Origin: Brachionus manjavacas
Lineage: Eukaryota; Rotifera; Eurotatoria; Ploima; Brachionidae
Assembly (NCBI GenBank): GCA_019054805.1
Contig: JAHQIY010000002.1
Location: forward strand, 7,378,001-7,442,000
Reading direction: 5' to 3'
DNA: 64,000 bases
Shown here: in pieces, positions 32,955 through 44,942 of the stretch
Layout: each line of letters begins with the position of its first letter
Numbering within the stretch: the first letter of the stretch is position 1
Position numbers and translations under genes: made by a program
The notes under the pieces: generated by a model
What the model saw: the letters and a program-made list of their open reading frames with translations, nothing else
Databases searched by the model: none
Told to the model about the DNA's origin: nothing

Positions 32955-34775
32955 GGCTTTTGCCAAATACAGAGGAGCTTCTACATCGAACAAACAAAAT
33001 CTGAAATCTAAATTCAACAAGCAGGCTAGAAAAGTTAAGACGCTGGTTAAATTAGCTCATATGCGCAATGAAAAGTCAATTGTCGATAAGTGCAAATCGA
33101 ATCCAAAGCTATTATTCTTGTATGTGAATAGTAAGAAAAACATTAAGTGTAAAATCAGATTGCTTACTTACAAACTGGGAAACCAATTGGTCAAAGGCAA
33201 TGTCATCGCAAAATGTCTAAATGATCATTTTTTCAGTTCATTTAAAGTAGATGATTTTGTGAAAAGCGAACCAGAGTTCCCTTTGAGAGCTGAAGTAGAG
33301 TGCAAGTTAAATCCGGATTTAGCTTTCAGTCAAGCTGTTATAAAAAGAGGCTTGATGAGCTTGACAAAAACAAATCAATAGGTATCGATTGCATTCATTC
33401 ATATGTACTTAGTGAATGTAGTGATGTATTATGTGAACCGTTGTCTTTATTGTTCAAATTATCATACGAGTCTAGTATGATGCCAGCATCTTGGAAAAGA
33501 GAAAATGTTACTCAAATCTACAAGAAGAAAGGTAGTAAAACAAATCCAGAAAACTACCGCCCAATATTGCTATTATCAGTCCTAATAAAAATAATGGAAA
33601 AGCTAATAAGGGATGAAATGATAAGGCATTTATTGGAACACAATTTACTGTAGGTTCATCAGCATGGATTTATGCATGCTAAATCCTGTAAAACCAACTT
33701 GCTAGAAACTCTAGATATCATCAATGAGGCATTGAATAGAGGATTCAGTGCTGTGGTTGTATTCTTAGATTTTGCGAAGGCATTTGATCGCGTCTCGCAT
33801 AAGTTACTTAAGATCAAGTTAAAGAGTTATGGATTTACGGGTAAGTTTTTGGAGTGGCTAGAAAATTTTCTACAGGATAGAAAACAGAGAGTAGTGATAG
33901 CTCAGTAAGAATCTGATTGGGTTGATGTGCTAAGTGGGGTCTCACAAGGTTCAGTATTTGGCCCTTTACTTCTTTTGATCTTCATAAATGATTAATCAGA
34001 GATAGTAAGTCACTTTTGTTAGCTGTTTGCGGATGACAGCAAATTTTTTGGTGTCATTAGAAATACTGGTGATCAAATGCTAATTCAAGATGACACTGAC
34101 AAGATGGTTTTAGTGGTCGAAGTGCTAGAGTATGGAGTTCAATGAGTCCAAATGTAAAGTAATAATTGATAGCTGTGTTATAAAAGCCAATAACATGCTT
34201 GGTATGCTCAATCATTTTCGGAACTTTACAAAGCATATGTTTGACATCTTGAATACTGTGTGCCTGCTTGGAATCCTTATTTAAAAAAGGATATGTTTCG
34301 ACTAGAACAAGTACAAAGACGAACAACGAAACTTGTTCCACAGATAAGAAGTTTGAATTATGAGTCAAGGTTAGAGCACGAGAGCGTGGAGATCTGATTC
34401 AATTTTAAAATTCAAAACAATTATAATCATGTCAATTGGCATTATGATGCGGAACTTATGAGTTCAGTTAATAATGAAGGACCAAGTGGAGAAGTAAGGA
34501 GAGCAAAGCTTCGCATTCACTCTCAGCTAACAAAATGTGAAGCAAGGCGAAACTTTCTATCCAACCGAGTAGTGAACAAATGCAATGTGCTGCCAACGTC
34601 AGTTGTCACAGCAAGTTCGATTAACCTGTTCAAAATCAGACTGGATAATGTCGGTATAAATAATAAAAAATGAAAAGTCTACTATAGCGGGACTACTTTA
34701 GTCTTCCTGCTTTGTCATTTCAGATTAACTAAATTGACCGTACAATATAAACTATTATTATTATTATTATTATAT
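32955..34775 (+). mobile_element. LINE-B (CR1/Jockey-like), 5'-truncated and decayed
   Basis: The broken frames give a reverse transcriptase in order: NYRPILLLSVLIKIMEKLI, HQHGFMHAKSCKTNLLET, VVVFLDFAKAFDRVSHKLL, LSGVSQGSVFGPLL and LFADDSKFFGV, then RRTTKLVPQIRSLNYESRL near 34310-34375. The C-terminal CNVLPTSVVTASSINLFKIR ends with IRLDNVGINNKK and TGA at 34673. The 3' UTR has a hairpin (GCGGGACTA / TAGTCTTCCTGC), and the copy ends in (ATT)n at about 34748-34773. At least five frame breaks make it inactive. No endonuclease or ORF1 is left. Confidence 0.8.
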
Positions 34776-34869
34776 AAAGAATAATAAAAGCAAAATAAAA
34801 CTGATAAATTTAATATGTAGTTGCAGGTAATAGATGTTTAAATATGGGTCTACCTTTTCAACACAATTT

Positions 34870-35137
34870 CAAAACGCTCAGCACAAAATGATTTCTTCTC
34901 AACCCAAAAACTAAAATTTTAAAAAATACTTTTAGCGCAAAAATTAAAAATGAAGAAATGCATTCAACTAAAGTTAACCTTAACAGTAAGAAATGTTCCT
35001 GCAAGTTTTTCACTGAACAAGGATATTGTGCACATTTATTGGCATTAAAAGAACTGTTTAAAAAAAAGGACCAATTTGTCAATAAACCTAAAAGAGGTAG
35101 AGCAAAAAATGCGGAAAAATGCTTTTCTAGAGACTAG
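34870..35137 (+). pseudogene. MULE-type transposase C-terminus with SWIM zinc finger, remnant 1
   Basis: The open frame from about 34945 to TAG at 35137 encodes KKCSCKFFTEQGYCAHLLAL, a SWIM finger (C-x-C ... C-x-H), followed by KRGRAKNAEKC. SWIM fingers of this kind followed by a KRGR motif are typical of Mutator-like transposase C-termini. No catalytic part is nearby, so it is a fragment. It starts about 100 bp after the LINE-B tail. Confidence 0.6.
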
Positions 35138-35434
35138 TTTTTTTAATATCTTTTTTTAAGCTTCGAAATATACTTTATTATCATTAAAATTAAGATAATT
35201 TTCCATTTAATGATAATCCGTCAAAATTATTAATTGTTATTTATTTATTTCAAAAGAATTCATTTTACAAAAAAACACAATAAGATAGTTGCATTTTTTA
35301 GACTCGATTTCAAAATCTAAGTGATTAAAAAAAAAAAATAAAAAAGATTTACAAAATTAACTAACTTAATTAATATTTATTTATAAATTGAAAATAGTTT
35401 ATTTTTCAATTTACAATGTTTTTCTTCAAACGAA
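35138..35434. other. AT-rich spacer
   Basis: Nothing recognised. Confidence 0.4.
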
Positions 35435-35912
35435 TTACAGAGACAAGTCATCGTCATAGGAGAGAGGTCCGCTGCACCCATTACAAGCACCTGTAATATT
35501 AGATTCTCAAGCCAACATCGGGAGAATACGGGTCCAAACTGACTGAAATATGCCTGTAAAATTCCAACTCATTTATAAAATTTAAATATAAAATTTTACC
35601 AATTTAATTTTTTAAACCAAGTTTGATGGATATCTCTAGTAATTTTTTTTCCAGTTTTTATTTTTTTTAGTTTAATTCTCGAGTCAAATTACCACTGCAT
35701 TATGAGTTATTTGTAAAGAAAGAATTTTTTTTTGTTTTTACGCCATTATCGAAAAGAATTCCTAACAGAAGAAGGAGAAACTCATGAAATATGTCCAGTG
35801 AAGGGTGAGACTGCAACCAAAGTAAAAGCAAAATTTAATTTGATTCAATTAAATGATAGGACTTTCTTTGATATGAATTTTTCTGCCAGCTTTATTTCGA
35901 ATTATAAATAGA
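35435..35912. other. Unresolved coding-like islands (both strands)
   Basis: Composition here is less AT-rich and shows protein-like frames, but I cannot settle a model. On the minus strand 35490-35435 follows a TTACAG acceptor and encodes ACNGCSGPLSYDDDLSL then TAA, resembling a last exon. On the plus strand 35499-35553 (LKPTSGEYGSKLTEIC) ends at a good GTAAAA donor, and 35733-35911 encodes KEFLTEEGETHEICPVKGET ... FISNYK then TAG. Either two overlapping convergent gene ends or one real gene and a chance frame. Confidence 0.3.
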
Positions 35913-36091
35913 ACAAATCTTAAATAAGCTTCTACTTTTCTTTAATTTATAAATGACAATTTAGACTTTTTTAATATAAAAAAAAAATTTTGTTCGAACA
36001 AATAAAATAAATTTTATTATTTACAGTGAGATTTAGGCAAAGAAAAAAATATAACAATTATCTAAAAATATTTAATTCTATAATCTCAAGT

Positions 36092-36825
36092 CTAAACATC
36101 AATATCACTTGCATCTGACTCGGAATAATCATTTTTTTCTTTTGAACCAGTCTCCTCTTTATCTGGCTCATTGCTCTTATCATTCGAGCTCTTTTCACTT
36201 GTTTGACTCGATGTCTGCTCACATGTAACCTGCTTCTTGCGGTACTTTGCTCGTCGATTTTTAAACCAGACCTTAACAAAAATTGTCTTATCATAAAATT
36301 TAAAAATCCATAACTATTACCTGCACTCTCGCCTCAGGTAAATTTGTAAATAAAGCCAATTTCTCTCGCATCACAATGTCAGGATACTGTGTCTTTTGAA
36401 AAGCTCGTTCCAATGTTTGAAGTTGAGAATTAGTAAAAGCAGTCCTGTTGCGTCTATGCTTGCGACTTGAGGCATAATCATATTTGCTCTCAAAAAGGTA
36501 ATCTAAAAAGAAAATTCAAAAATAATTCAAAAATTTTAAAATTTTAACTAGGCTTTGCCATACTTGCAAATCTTCCCGCTATTGAATTGTATAAGCCATC
36601 GTCATAGCCAGGAGGCTTGAACAAAAAGCCCGGGCTCGGTATCGTTGGGTACATGGATGCAGTTGGAATTGCAGACACTGTGGACGGCCCTAGACCGGGA
36701 AATATGAACATAAAATCATTTAGATTCGCTTGAGATTGTGCCAGAGTGGATACTTGGGGACTCTCGGCAGAAGAAACACTTTTGGACGAGTCCGGACGAT
36801 ACGGAAATTGCAAGACAGCTTCCAT
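36092..36825 (-). CDS. DMBX: DMBX-type paired-like homeobox transcription factor
   Basis: A nuclear DNA-binding regulator; in other animals DMBX acts in the developing brain. Three exons (36825-36549, 36502-36321, 36271-36092) join in phase to 212 residues with introns of 46 and 49 bp. The homeodomain starts in exon 2 ([46 protein letters not shown]) and finishes in exon 3 ([14 protein letters not shown]). Lysine at homeodomain position 50 and the words [11 protein letters not shown] and [18 protein letters not shown] single out DMBX rather than OTX, PITX or Goosecoid. The N-terminus is Ser/Pro-rich; the tail is acidic and Ser-rich ([10 protein letters not shown]). The DMBX C-terminal OAR motif is not seen. 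The protein is short compared with vertebrate DMBX1 (about 380). Confidence 0.92.
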
Positions 36826-38770
36826 TTTTTAAATTTATTGAATCTAATTTTTTTTTCCAAAGCAATAAGATAAGTATTTAAATGATCTGAGAGATTAATA
36901 GAAAATACGGAACGTGCATTTATATATATCCAGATACTAGACCTCATAATCTTATATAAAACAATGCTAAACGACAAATGAGAGATAAGAGATATTCAAA
37001 TGAATAGTTTTAAATTTCAAATCGAAAAGTAAAGTGTAGATCATTTTGGTTTTATTTTGTAAACTTTTAAAATAAAGATTTAAACAAATAAAATTGGTTT
37101 TTGGTTTATTTAATTACACTGGTAAATATTAGAAATTAATCCGGGTGATAATTTACCGGTAATCGAGCAAAAGAAAAAAGATTTGACTAGATGGACTAGT
37201 TTATGTCTAAATATGAGAATGTTTTGAAGGCACGTATTGAAAAAAGTTGTTCCTTGTTCAATTAGGAGATGACCGATTTGTTCATTGACAAGCTCTAATC
37301 ATGTCCATTATAATGATATTATGGATATTTAGTTTAAATATTAAATCAGTTTTGGTTTAAATAGGAGGAAATCTAAAAGATTGTAAATCATGTCAAGCCA
37401 TGCTTATCTTTTAACGAAACGGGAAAAAGATTTTCTTCTTTTTTTTTTGCTCTTTATTTGGTATTTAGGCTTTGTTGTTATGTCTCCAAATGTTTGAGTT
37501 GATTAATTGAAGTGGTTCGTGTACAAGACGCAACTGGGAACTAACGCGTGTGATTTTAAAGTTACGCGTGTTTTCGTTATGGTTTAGTGGCTTAAACAAA
37601 TATTTATCTTTGGAATTGATAAATATACTTTAATAATGTGGGAGTAATTGAGTAAACTTTTCCCATATTCAAATGGCTTTCAAGTGCCTTTGAAAGACTT
37701 TTTTCCCACTAAGCTTGATTTAAAAAAAAAGCCTATAAGTTCGATTTTTTATTTATTTTAAATTTTATTCTTTATCCAATTTATAAAATTTATTTTTTTT
37801 TCTCTAAATTATGTTTTAATTTAAAAAAAATTTATTTTTTTGATAAGAATCAGACCAGTTTATATGATATGATCGCTGAATCATTAAATATTTTTTGCAA
37901 AATCAATCAAATTTCGATTTTATTTTAAGACCAAAATAAATGGTAACTAGCAGATTATAGAAAATTAATTTCTCTTTTTTTTAGAAATAAACTTTTCCAT
38001 TAAATTGTTCAGTAAATGGAACAAAAGTAAACACTAAAAATTAAGCTGTAATAATTTTAAAAAAAAATAAATTTACAAGGATATTTGTTCAAAATTAATT
38101 TTAAATAAGACATTTAAAAAAAATCTTAAAACATGATTTTAAAACAAATTATAAGAGTAATTAAAATTTTTTTAAATTTTATTCAAAACAACTTTGAAAA
38201 TTAAATATTTTATTTTAAAAACAAAAATCACTTTATTTAATCAATAATAATTTATCAACAAGATGGCTGAAAAGATGAAACTCTCCTGAACTGTTCTAGA
38301 GCCTAACTCCTAAATTATTTTTACTAATTATTTGATTCTTTAACTCTATTTGAGAGAGAGAGAAGAATCTGAGAGGGGTCATAATGAAAACCAAATTTAT
38401 CAAACTTAATCATTTCGATCAAATTATTTTTTTCGAAAATTTTGAAATTTTATCTCAAATAAAAATAACTGATTATCCATTATAAATTAATGTTATCATC
38501 ATTGACATCATTAGAGACATCTTAGAATAAGGTTTCAGAAAAAGTTCTTTATAAAATTTACACTTAATTTCAAGTAAAACTTTAATTCCATTTTGGTCAA
38601 AAATTTTTATTTTTAAATTTCATAAAATATTTCAGTCTTTTAATGTAAAAAAAACGGTTTAGGGCTTAAGAAAAAATATTAAGCATAATTATTATTTAAG
38701 TTATTAAATTTAGCATTTATTCAAACAATTTTTTTCTCTATATTTTACTTTATTTTTTCTAAAGGCGTTA
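36826..38770. other. Long AT-rich region upstream of DMBX
   Basis: About 1.9 kb with no coding block. As the 5' flank of a developmental homeobox gene it is a likely place for cis-regulatory sites, but none can be named from the sequence alone. Confidence 0.35.
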
Positions 38771-38778
38771 TTGAAATG

Positions 38779-38970
38779 TATTATTATTATTTTTATTATT
38801 ATTATTAAATTTTTATTACTAGTCTTTTAAAAACCAATTGTTGTTAGGGAAAAACATTTAAATTTTACTAATTAAAGGTAATGTGGGCTCCTGATGATCC
38901 AAGGGGAGCGAAAGTTAGAAAAAGAAGGCTTTGAGCGGAATGCTCGAGCTTTCGTTGTAATTGAAATGAA
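38779..38970 (-). repeat. ATT microsatellite plus GC-rich block, probable LINE tail
   Basis: (ATT)n-like repeats at 38779-38807 are followed about 70 bp later by an unusually GC-rich block (38880-38960, with GGGGAGCGAAAG and CTCGAGCTTTCG). On the minus strand this reads as a GC-richer 3' UTR ending in an AAT-repeat tail, like the other CR1-type tails here. No RT remains, so the assignment is tentative. Confidence 0.35.
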
Positions 38971-39690
38971 AATAGTATCTTTTATTTGTAAATCTTAAAA
39001 TTGTGTTCTTTAGGTTAAATATAAAAAATTTTGAAATTTATTAGTTTAATAATAAAAAAAATTTGGGTAGTAACTTCAATGAGCTCTTCAATGAGTGTTT
39101 AATCATTAGTTTTATTTTCCCATAAAAATTACACTTTCTAAATTTCATAAAGCAAGTATTTTCCATAAAGGGTTTATCATTTGAATTTATTACATAATGC
39201 TTATATTAGTTTTGATAATTTTGATTTTTAAATAAATGCTTTCAAGATTTTGAAAAAGAATAGATTTAAAAGATATTTTGAAAAAAAATTAAAACTCCAA
39301 TTTAATGTATGAAAATTAATTTTTATTTTTTAAGAATTACATATTCCCCCGTGGTTCAATAAAAAAAAATTTGAATTTATTTAGTTTTATTGAAATAAAA
39401 ATTTAAATAATTTTACAGAAATAATGACTGTCAAATTATAACCTCACTATTTTTTCAGTGTTCTAATTCAAAAGTTATCAAGTTTTCATTTTAAGATTTT
39501 GAAAAAATAATCTCAAAATTTTATAGTAATTTAAATTAAATCTTATAAATCAATCAAATTTACAAAAATTTAAAAAATTTTGTAATAATCTTTAATTAAA
39601 ATTAGATAAAATTAAAACAAATATTAATTTTTTTTTGAAATTTATTGAATGAAATGGTTGCTGAAAAGTAGAAAAATTAGATAAAAAATT
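38971..39690. other. AT-rich stretch, nothing seen
   Basis: No coding or repeat structure recognised. Confidence 0.4.
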
Positions 39691-40004
39691 TCATCTGAGC
39701 TGAACTTTTTTGAATTCTGTGTGAGGTTTTCTGCATCCCAAAACATACAGACCATAACTAAGAACGGAAATCAACAAAAAAAGACCTATTTAAAATTTTA
39801 TTAATTCAAGTAAAAAAAAAATTTAATATTAAAAAAAAAAAAATTACCCGCAAGACACAGAAGAATGATAGCCCATGCCGGAAAAAAACCATTGAGTAAT
39901 GAATTCGGGTCAGGTCTACCATATCCATCTCTGTTAACTGAAGAGTACATGTCTTGGCATAGTACCGAACAAAAGCTGACTATAAAAATAAGTATTTGCT
40001 TCAT
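39691..40004 (-). CDS. Small single-pass membrane protein, unrecognised
   Basis: Two exons (40004-39848 and 39785-39691), spliced across a 62-bp intron in phase 1, give 83 residues. The N-terminus MKQILIFIVSFCSVLC is a signal peptide, followed by a short lumenal or extracellular stretch (SVNRDGYGRPDPNS). A hydrophobic segment spans residues about 41-66 (FPAWAIILLCLAG continuing LFLLISVLSYGLYVLG). The short cytosolic tail is basic (CRKPHTEFKKVQLR). The intron lies in the membrane segment. I do not recognise the family; the shape recalls short C-terminal pieces of V-ATPase accessory proteins, but nothing proves it. Confidence 0.65.
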
Positions 40005-41961
40005 TTTTAAAGAACAGTTTTATAATTTTTGTCGAGAGATAAATACGAAAGGAATTTCAAAATTTGAAGCTGAAATCTGGTATTATGACGATCTTGTTAA
40101 AGCTTGTTTTTGATGCGTAAACAACTTAGAATGTAATTTAACAAAATTTGGTTTTACCTGAATTCAAAATGAACGAAAACATTTTAATTGAAAAAAAGTG
40201 GGTTAGTATAAATTTATTTATGCGAAAAGGTCGGTCGTACGAAAATATCCGTACTCTAAAATGAGGTTAATCAAGCAATCGATAAAATTTCAAATTTATA
40301 ATTTTAGTTGACCATCTATAAATCGATAAATCAATGGCCATAAATTAAATTTTAATTTCATATAATTTTAGTGCATTTGTATTATATTTTTTTTTGTTCA
40401 TTAAATTCTTATTTGATGTCTTTAGAAGGCTTCTAAATAAAGTAGAATTTAAAATAAAATTTATTAAAAATTTTATTAATATTTTATTTAAAAATTATTT
40501 TGTAAGCACAGACAAATAATCTTTTCATATTTATACTAAGAAAGCAGTCAGAATTCTTAGAGTTTTTTAGAATGAACAGAGTCTGAATAAGTTTAATTCA
40601 ATGAATTATTTTTTTATCTTTAAATTAGAATGCTAAAAAATTTTCCAAAATATCGATTTCTTTTTTTTAACCATTTAACAATTAAAACAACATTTTATGA
40701 TTTTTAAATTTGATAAACAGATGTTTTAGAAAGAAAAAATTACTGTAAATAATGATAAATCAATTGTAATAAAATTTTTATTTTTTTAGTTCTAAAAAAT
40801 GGAATCAGCCTTATGAAATATGATTTTAGACATTAAAAAAATGAAATTCAATTAGAGACAATTTATTTGTATAATAGATTTTGTTAAGCATTTATTCAAA
40901 TTTTTATCTTCCGATTTAATCTAGACTTGAACGTGATTAAAACAAGTTTAAGTATTCTTAAGCTTCAAAAATTAAATTATGTAACTGTTGTTAAACAAAC
41001 TTTTCAGACATTTAATTTTAAATGTATGAGTCTACTTCTATTACACTCTGAAAGAAAGATAACAGTTAAAAAAAAATTTGTTTATTCTTTTTTTTTTCTT
41101 GTAAATAAATTTTATACAAAATAAACAAATTATTTGAATTTTTTATTTTAATTGTATTTTATATTCACTGAAAAAAAATAATTATGAATTTTCTACTTAG
41201 GAAAATTCAAGAAGAGTTAAAGCTTTTCTCATTGAGGTAGATGTTTTTTCTTTTTGGTAAACCGGTCCCATTTTTTTAGTATGTGGCCGAGTAATGAATA
41301 TAATGATTATTTTAAATCCAGATTTTTATGAAATATATTATATTAACAAACTAAGATTTTATCAAGTTTTCATTTTTTTTCCAAATAAATCAACTATTTG
41401 ATTTTTTAGGCAAACAAGTGTTGAAAAATTTTTTTTTTTGTAAAAGATTTTCAAGCAATTTATTTTTATAAAACAAATTTAAAATTTTCTAATGTTTCTA
41501 CGGTTTTCGAAAATTTTACGAGAAAATTACAATTTATTCGCATTTTTTCTTAAGCCTACATTTTTAGAGAAAAAAAATTCAAATCTTAATCTCATTTTAT
41601 TCTAAGAAAGTGATCTTAATTAAATTCAAAATGTATAAAAAATTAAATTTTTTTATATTATTTTTTTGCCAAAAATTTAAATAAAAAAATCATAATCATC
41701 TAAAATTTTTAATCAAATGTAAAAAATAGAACATTTACCGCTTAAAATAATTCCGAAAAATTTTTTATTAAATATTTTAACTTTAGTTCAGATTCATAGA
41801 AAAACTAGTCAAGACTTAATTTTCCAAATTTTGCACAAGCATAATCAAACTCATAATTTTCAAAAATTGGGTCGATTTTGAATTATTTTCATGTCGGGTT
41901 TACAATGAATAACTTTTAATAAAATTATAATTTAGTAGTTTAGAGTTTTGCCTTAGTTTAA
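40005..41961. other. AT-rich intergenic stretch
   Basis: Nearly 2 kb without a supportable gene. Short frames such as the one near 40927-41124 are AT-driven. Confidence 0.4.
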
Positions 41962-42351
41962 ATGGGTCGGGTATTTTTGGAGCACACCGGAGGTTCCTGT
42001 TTGTATTCATGCGGAAATTGTGATACTGTATTGACAAATAAAAACGAGCTTGTTTCATCTCGTTTCAATGGTGCCACTGGTCGAGCTTTTTTGTTCAAGT
42101 CTGCGGTCAATTTGGTCGTGAATGAGGTCCAAGAAAGAGTAAACTTTATCTCCTTAATATCACCGAGTTAAATATTTTTCCTACTAAAGGTAATGCTGAC
42201 CGGCCGTCATTTTGTACGTGATGTTTTCTGCAAAAAATGCTCAGTCAAGCTCGGATGGATGTACGAGTTCGCTTGCGAAGAGACCCAGCGCTACAAGGAA
42301 GGCAATGTAATACTCGAAAAAGCGCTAATATCAGAAAGCATTGGATTTTGA
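41962..42351 (+). CDS. YPEL5: Yippee-like protein, YPEL5 type, copy 1
   Basis: Small conserved zinc-binding protein; YPEL5 associates with the GID/CTLH ubiquitin ligase in animals. Exons 41962-42138 and 42190-42351 join in phase 0 across a 51-bp intron to 112 residues. The N-terminus [11 protein letters not shown], the first zinc pair CGNC, the block [11 protein letters not shown], then [11 protein letters not shown], the second pair CKKC and [19 protein letters not shown] are diagnostic of YPEL5. It ends ESIGF, slightly shorter than the vertebrate 121 residues; a further exon after 42386 cannot be excluded. It faces a second copy only 255 bp away. Confidence 0.93.
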
Positions 42352-42606
42352 GCTCATATCTACCTCATATTTTTTCAGGTTGTTTTGATCCTTTGGCCGG
42401 ATTCCGTGGAATCATCTGACCAAGATAATTTTTTGCAATTTCTCTTTTGTTTTTAAATAAAAATTCAAAGTTCCGACTTAGTTGTCATTTTTTAATAATT
42501 TTTTTAAATTAATTTTAAGAATTTTATTTAAAAAAATAATTAGTTTAAATAATTTCTCATGGACAATAATTACATTTATGATACATAATGGAATAAATAG
42601 AAAATT

Positions 42607-42992
42607 TCAAAATCGGTCGCTTTTTGATATGAGAGCTCTTTCTAGGATCACGTGACCTTCTTTGTATTCTTGGCCCTCTTCGCATGCAAACTCATACATC
42701 CATCCTAGTTTGACACTGCAATTTTTGCAGGAAACATCGCGCACAAAATGTCTGCCAGTTAGCATCATCTTTTAACGTTGTTTAAAAAAATTTCATTATT
42801 ATTTTTAAAGCATACTTTTTCTTGTATTTCATTAAATATGAGATTTACTGTTCGGTTAAAAAGAAAAGCCCGACCAGTTGTACCAGTAAAACGAGTTGAT
42901 ACCAACTCATTATCACTGGTCAAAACAGTGCCACAATTGGCGCAAAAAAACAAATTTTTGCCTCCAATATGATCCAAAAATATTCGTCCCAT
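42607..42992 (-). CDS. YPEL5: Yippee-like protein, YPEL5 type, copy 2
   Basis: Exons 42992-42816 and 42768-42607 join in phase 0 across a 47-bp intron to 112 residues: [11 protein letters not shown], zinc pair [27 protein letters not shown], zinc pair CKNC and [19 protein letters not shown]. The intron lies at the same codon as in copy 1, and protein length is identical, so the two arose by inverted duplication. They converge with 255 bp between stop codons. Copy 2 is closer to the usual YPEL5 sequence ([16 protein letters not shown]), so copy 1 may be the faster-evolving partner. Confidence 0.93.
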
Positions 42993-43733
42993 TCTATTAC
43001 GCTTTTAAATAGAGATTTTTTTAAATCAAGCTTTAATTTTCATAAAAAATTTGCTTTTTGTTAAAAATTTCAGTTTTTTTGCTTATTAATGAAATGTATA
43101 GGATTTTTATATCCTCACTGCATTGCAATTCAAATTTTAATAAAAATCAGTTTTGATGAATTTATTTATGATAAAAAAATGAATAATTTTGTCTTAGTTT
43201 AAGTTCAAAATGGGGCAAAAAAAGATTTTTTTCTAAATCTTAATTTTTAACAGTTGTAATAATCCGCCTTATTTACAGTACGTTGCAAAAGTTTAGAAAT
43301 TGGTTATTTTATTTATCTTAAATTGTTTATTTGTTGTATTTTACGAAAAATTGAAAGCAAAAGAAAAAAAATAAAAGCACTAATTTGTAGAATTTTTTTT
43401 CTCTACAATTTGATATATGACACTCGGAATAAAAATATAATTAACTTTTAGATATTTATAATGAAAAAACTTCCTCTAAAAAATAAAAGTCGGTGCAAAA
43501 GTTTAGAAATTCGGGTAATCCTAAAGTTTTAGCAACCATTGCCACCTTTTTTCACACCTTTATGATTAATTCTAAAAAAGCTTCTAATTTTGATTAAATT
43601 GTGCTCTTAAATTGCTTAATATAAATACTCTCCAACTACTTAGGTTGTCGTTTGGCTTAGCAAGTTTGAAAAATCAAATTTAATTAATAGCGTCATCACG
43701 TGTTAAAAAACCGTTGAAAGTTGTGTGTTGGCA

Positions 43734-44942
43734 ATGTCGCTCAACAAAACAAACCAAAACCGACGGTGGATATTTAAAAATTCGGTCAAGCTAAATCTGA
43801 AGAGGTTAGACAAACCGATTAGCCATAAGGTCTTATTTGGTTCACTGGATATCGTACTAAACCAGGTGGAAAATGATGCGATCACATCTGTCTACAATTT
43901 TTCTTCAAACAAAGTATGGATAATCGAGTTTAATGCTGCTTTTAATGTTACCCAAATCTTCGATCGTGAAATCAATATTAATGGAACCAATTTCAGACTT
44001 GAAGATGCAAATAAAGTCCCGGATCTCAGAAGGTATTGTACTTTTCGATTTCACTTCTTGCCCTCTGATTTCGAGAATCATAGACTTGAAACCTTCTTTA
44101 ATGCTGTTCGAATTGATGGACTCAATATTGAACACATTACCGAAGAAAAATATAAAGATAGACCCGAGAGGAAAAATGGTGTCAGAAGAGTAAGAATATC
44201 ATTTACAAAAGAAGTTGAGAACATTATTGGAAGCTTGTCAGGCCCTACAATAATGTATGGTTTAAAGTGTCTTGTGTCAATTGTTGGACAAAAGCAGAAA
44301 TGCTATTTTTGTGATGAAGAAGGGCACAACATAGCGAAATGCCCTGTCATAGAAAAACTATGCGAAAAGTGTCATCAGAAAGGACACTTAACACAAAAAT
44401 GCTCCATTGCTGAAAAGCTAAAGTCGCTTGAGAGGAAAAAGATTGACTACAATGATCTTTACATTGACCAAGAAGAAACCCAATCAATAATTGAAGCTGA
44501 CCTAAAAGACAATGATGAAAATCTGATGCCAAAAACGCCTGGATATCAGCCATCAAATCTCAATTACGTAATGTCAGAAATTAGTCCTCAAGACCTCAAA
44601 ACTTCAGTGTTAGAAGACAGTTTGGTAAGCCATTTAAACGATCTTCTACCAATAAGTCAGAGACCTGTCAATGTCCTCTCAAATGATCAGAATGAGACTG
44701 AAGCTTTTTTCCAAACAAAAAATCAAATCAAGAGATTTCCCGAATCTGATCCAAATGAAAAAGAGCTCACCGAAAATGAATCAAAGAAACCATTAGTTGT
44801 ATTAGAAAATCAAAACGACAGTACCTTCGAGTCTGAATCAAACAGTTCAACAACTGAATGTTCAATTCAAGTAGATCAATCATCTAACAAAATTGGTCAG
44901 CAAACTGCCAGTCAAGAAAATTTAGAATTAACAAGAAGCTAA
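43734..44942 (+). CDS. LINE-A ORF1, gag-like protein with two CCHC zinc knuckles
   Basis: 402 residues from the ATG at 43734 (an upstream in-frame GTG is ignored). Binds element RNA to form the ribonucleoprotein. The N-terminal half is a folded region of unrecognised detail; near residues 189-230 lie two zinc knuckles, CYFCDEEGHNIAKC and CEKCHQKGHLTQKC. The C-terminal 150 residues are polar and acidic, without a fold. The stop at 44942 overlaps the ORF2 frame by 54 nt, with ORF2 in the -1 frame. A slippery-type heptamer A AAT TTA sits in register at 44918-44924. Confidence 0.88.
   Translation: MSLNKTNQNRRWIFKNSVKLNLKRLDKPISHKVLFGSLDIVLNQVENDAITSVYNFSSNKVWIIEFNAAFNVTQIFDREININGTNFRLEDANKVPDLRRYCTFRFHFLPSDFENHRLETFFNAVRIDGLNIEHITEEKYKDRPERKNGVRRVRISFTKEVENIIGSLSGPTIMYGLKCLVSIVGQKQKCYFCDEEGHNIAKCPVIEKLCEKCHQKGHLTQKCSIAEKLKSLERKKIDYNDLYIDQEETQSIIEADLKDNDENLMPKTPGYQPSNLNYVMSEISPQDLKTSVLEDSLVSHLNDLLPISQRPVNVLSNDQNETEAFFQTKNQIKRFPESDPNEKELTENESKKPLVVLENQNDSTFESESNSSTTECSIQVDQSSNKIGQQTASQENLELTRS

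Noticed and set aside
34858-35082. Minus-strand frame at the MULE SWIM remnant
   Set aside because: The plus strand shows the SWIM C-x-C...C-x-H pattern; the minus frame has no recognisable content.
40927-41124. 65-codon frame in the spacer before YPEL5
   Set aside because: Composition-driven, no splice or homology sign.
43933-44556. Overlapping frames inside LINE-A ORF1
   Set aside because: Shadows of the zinc-knuckle protein, with no motif of their own.
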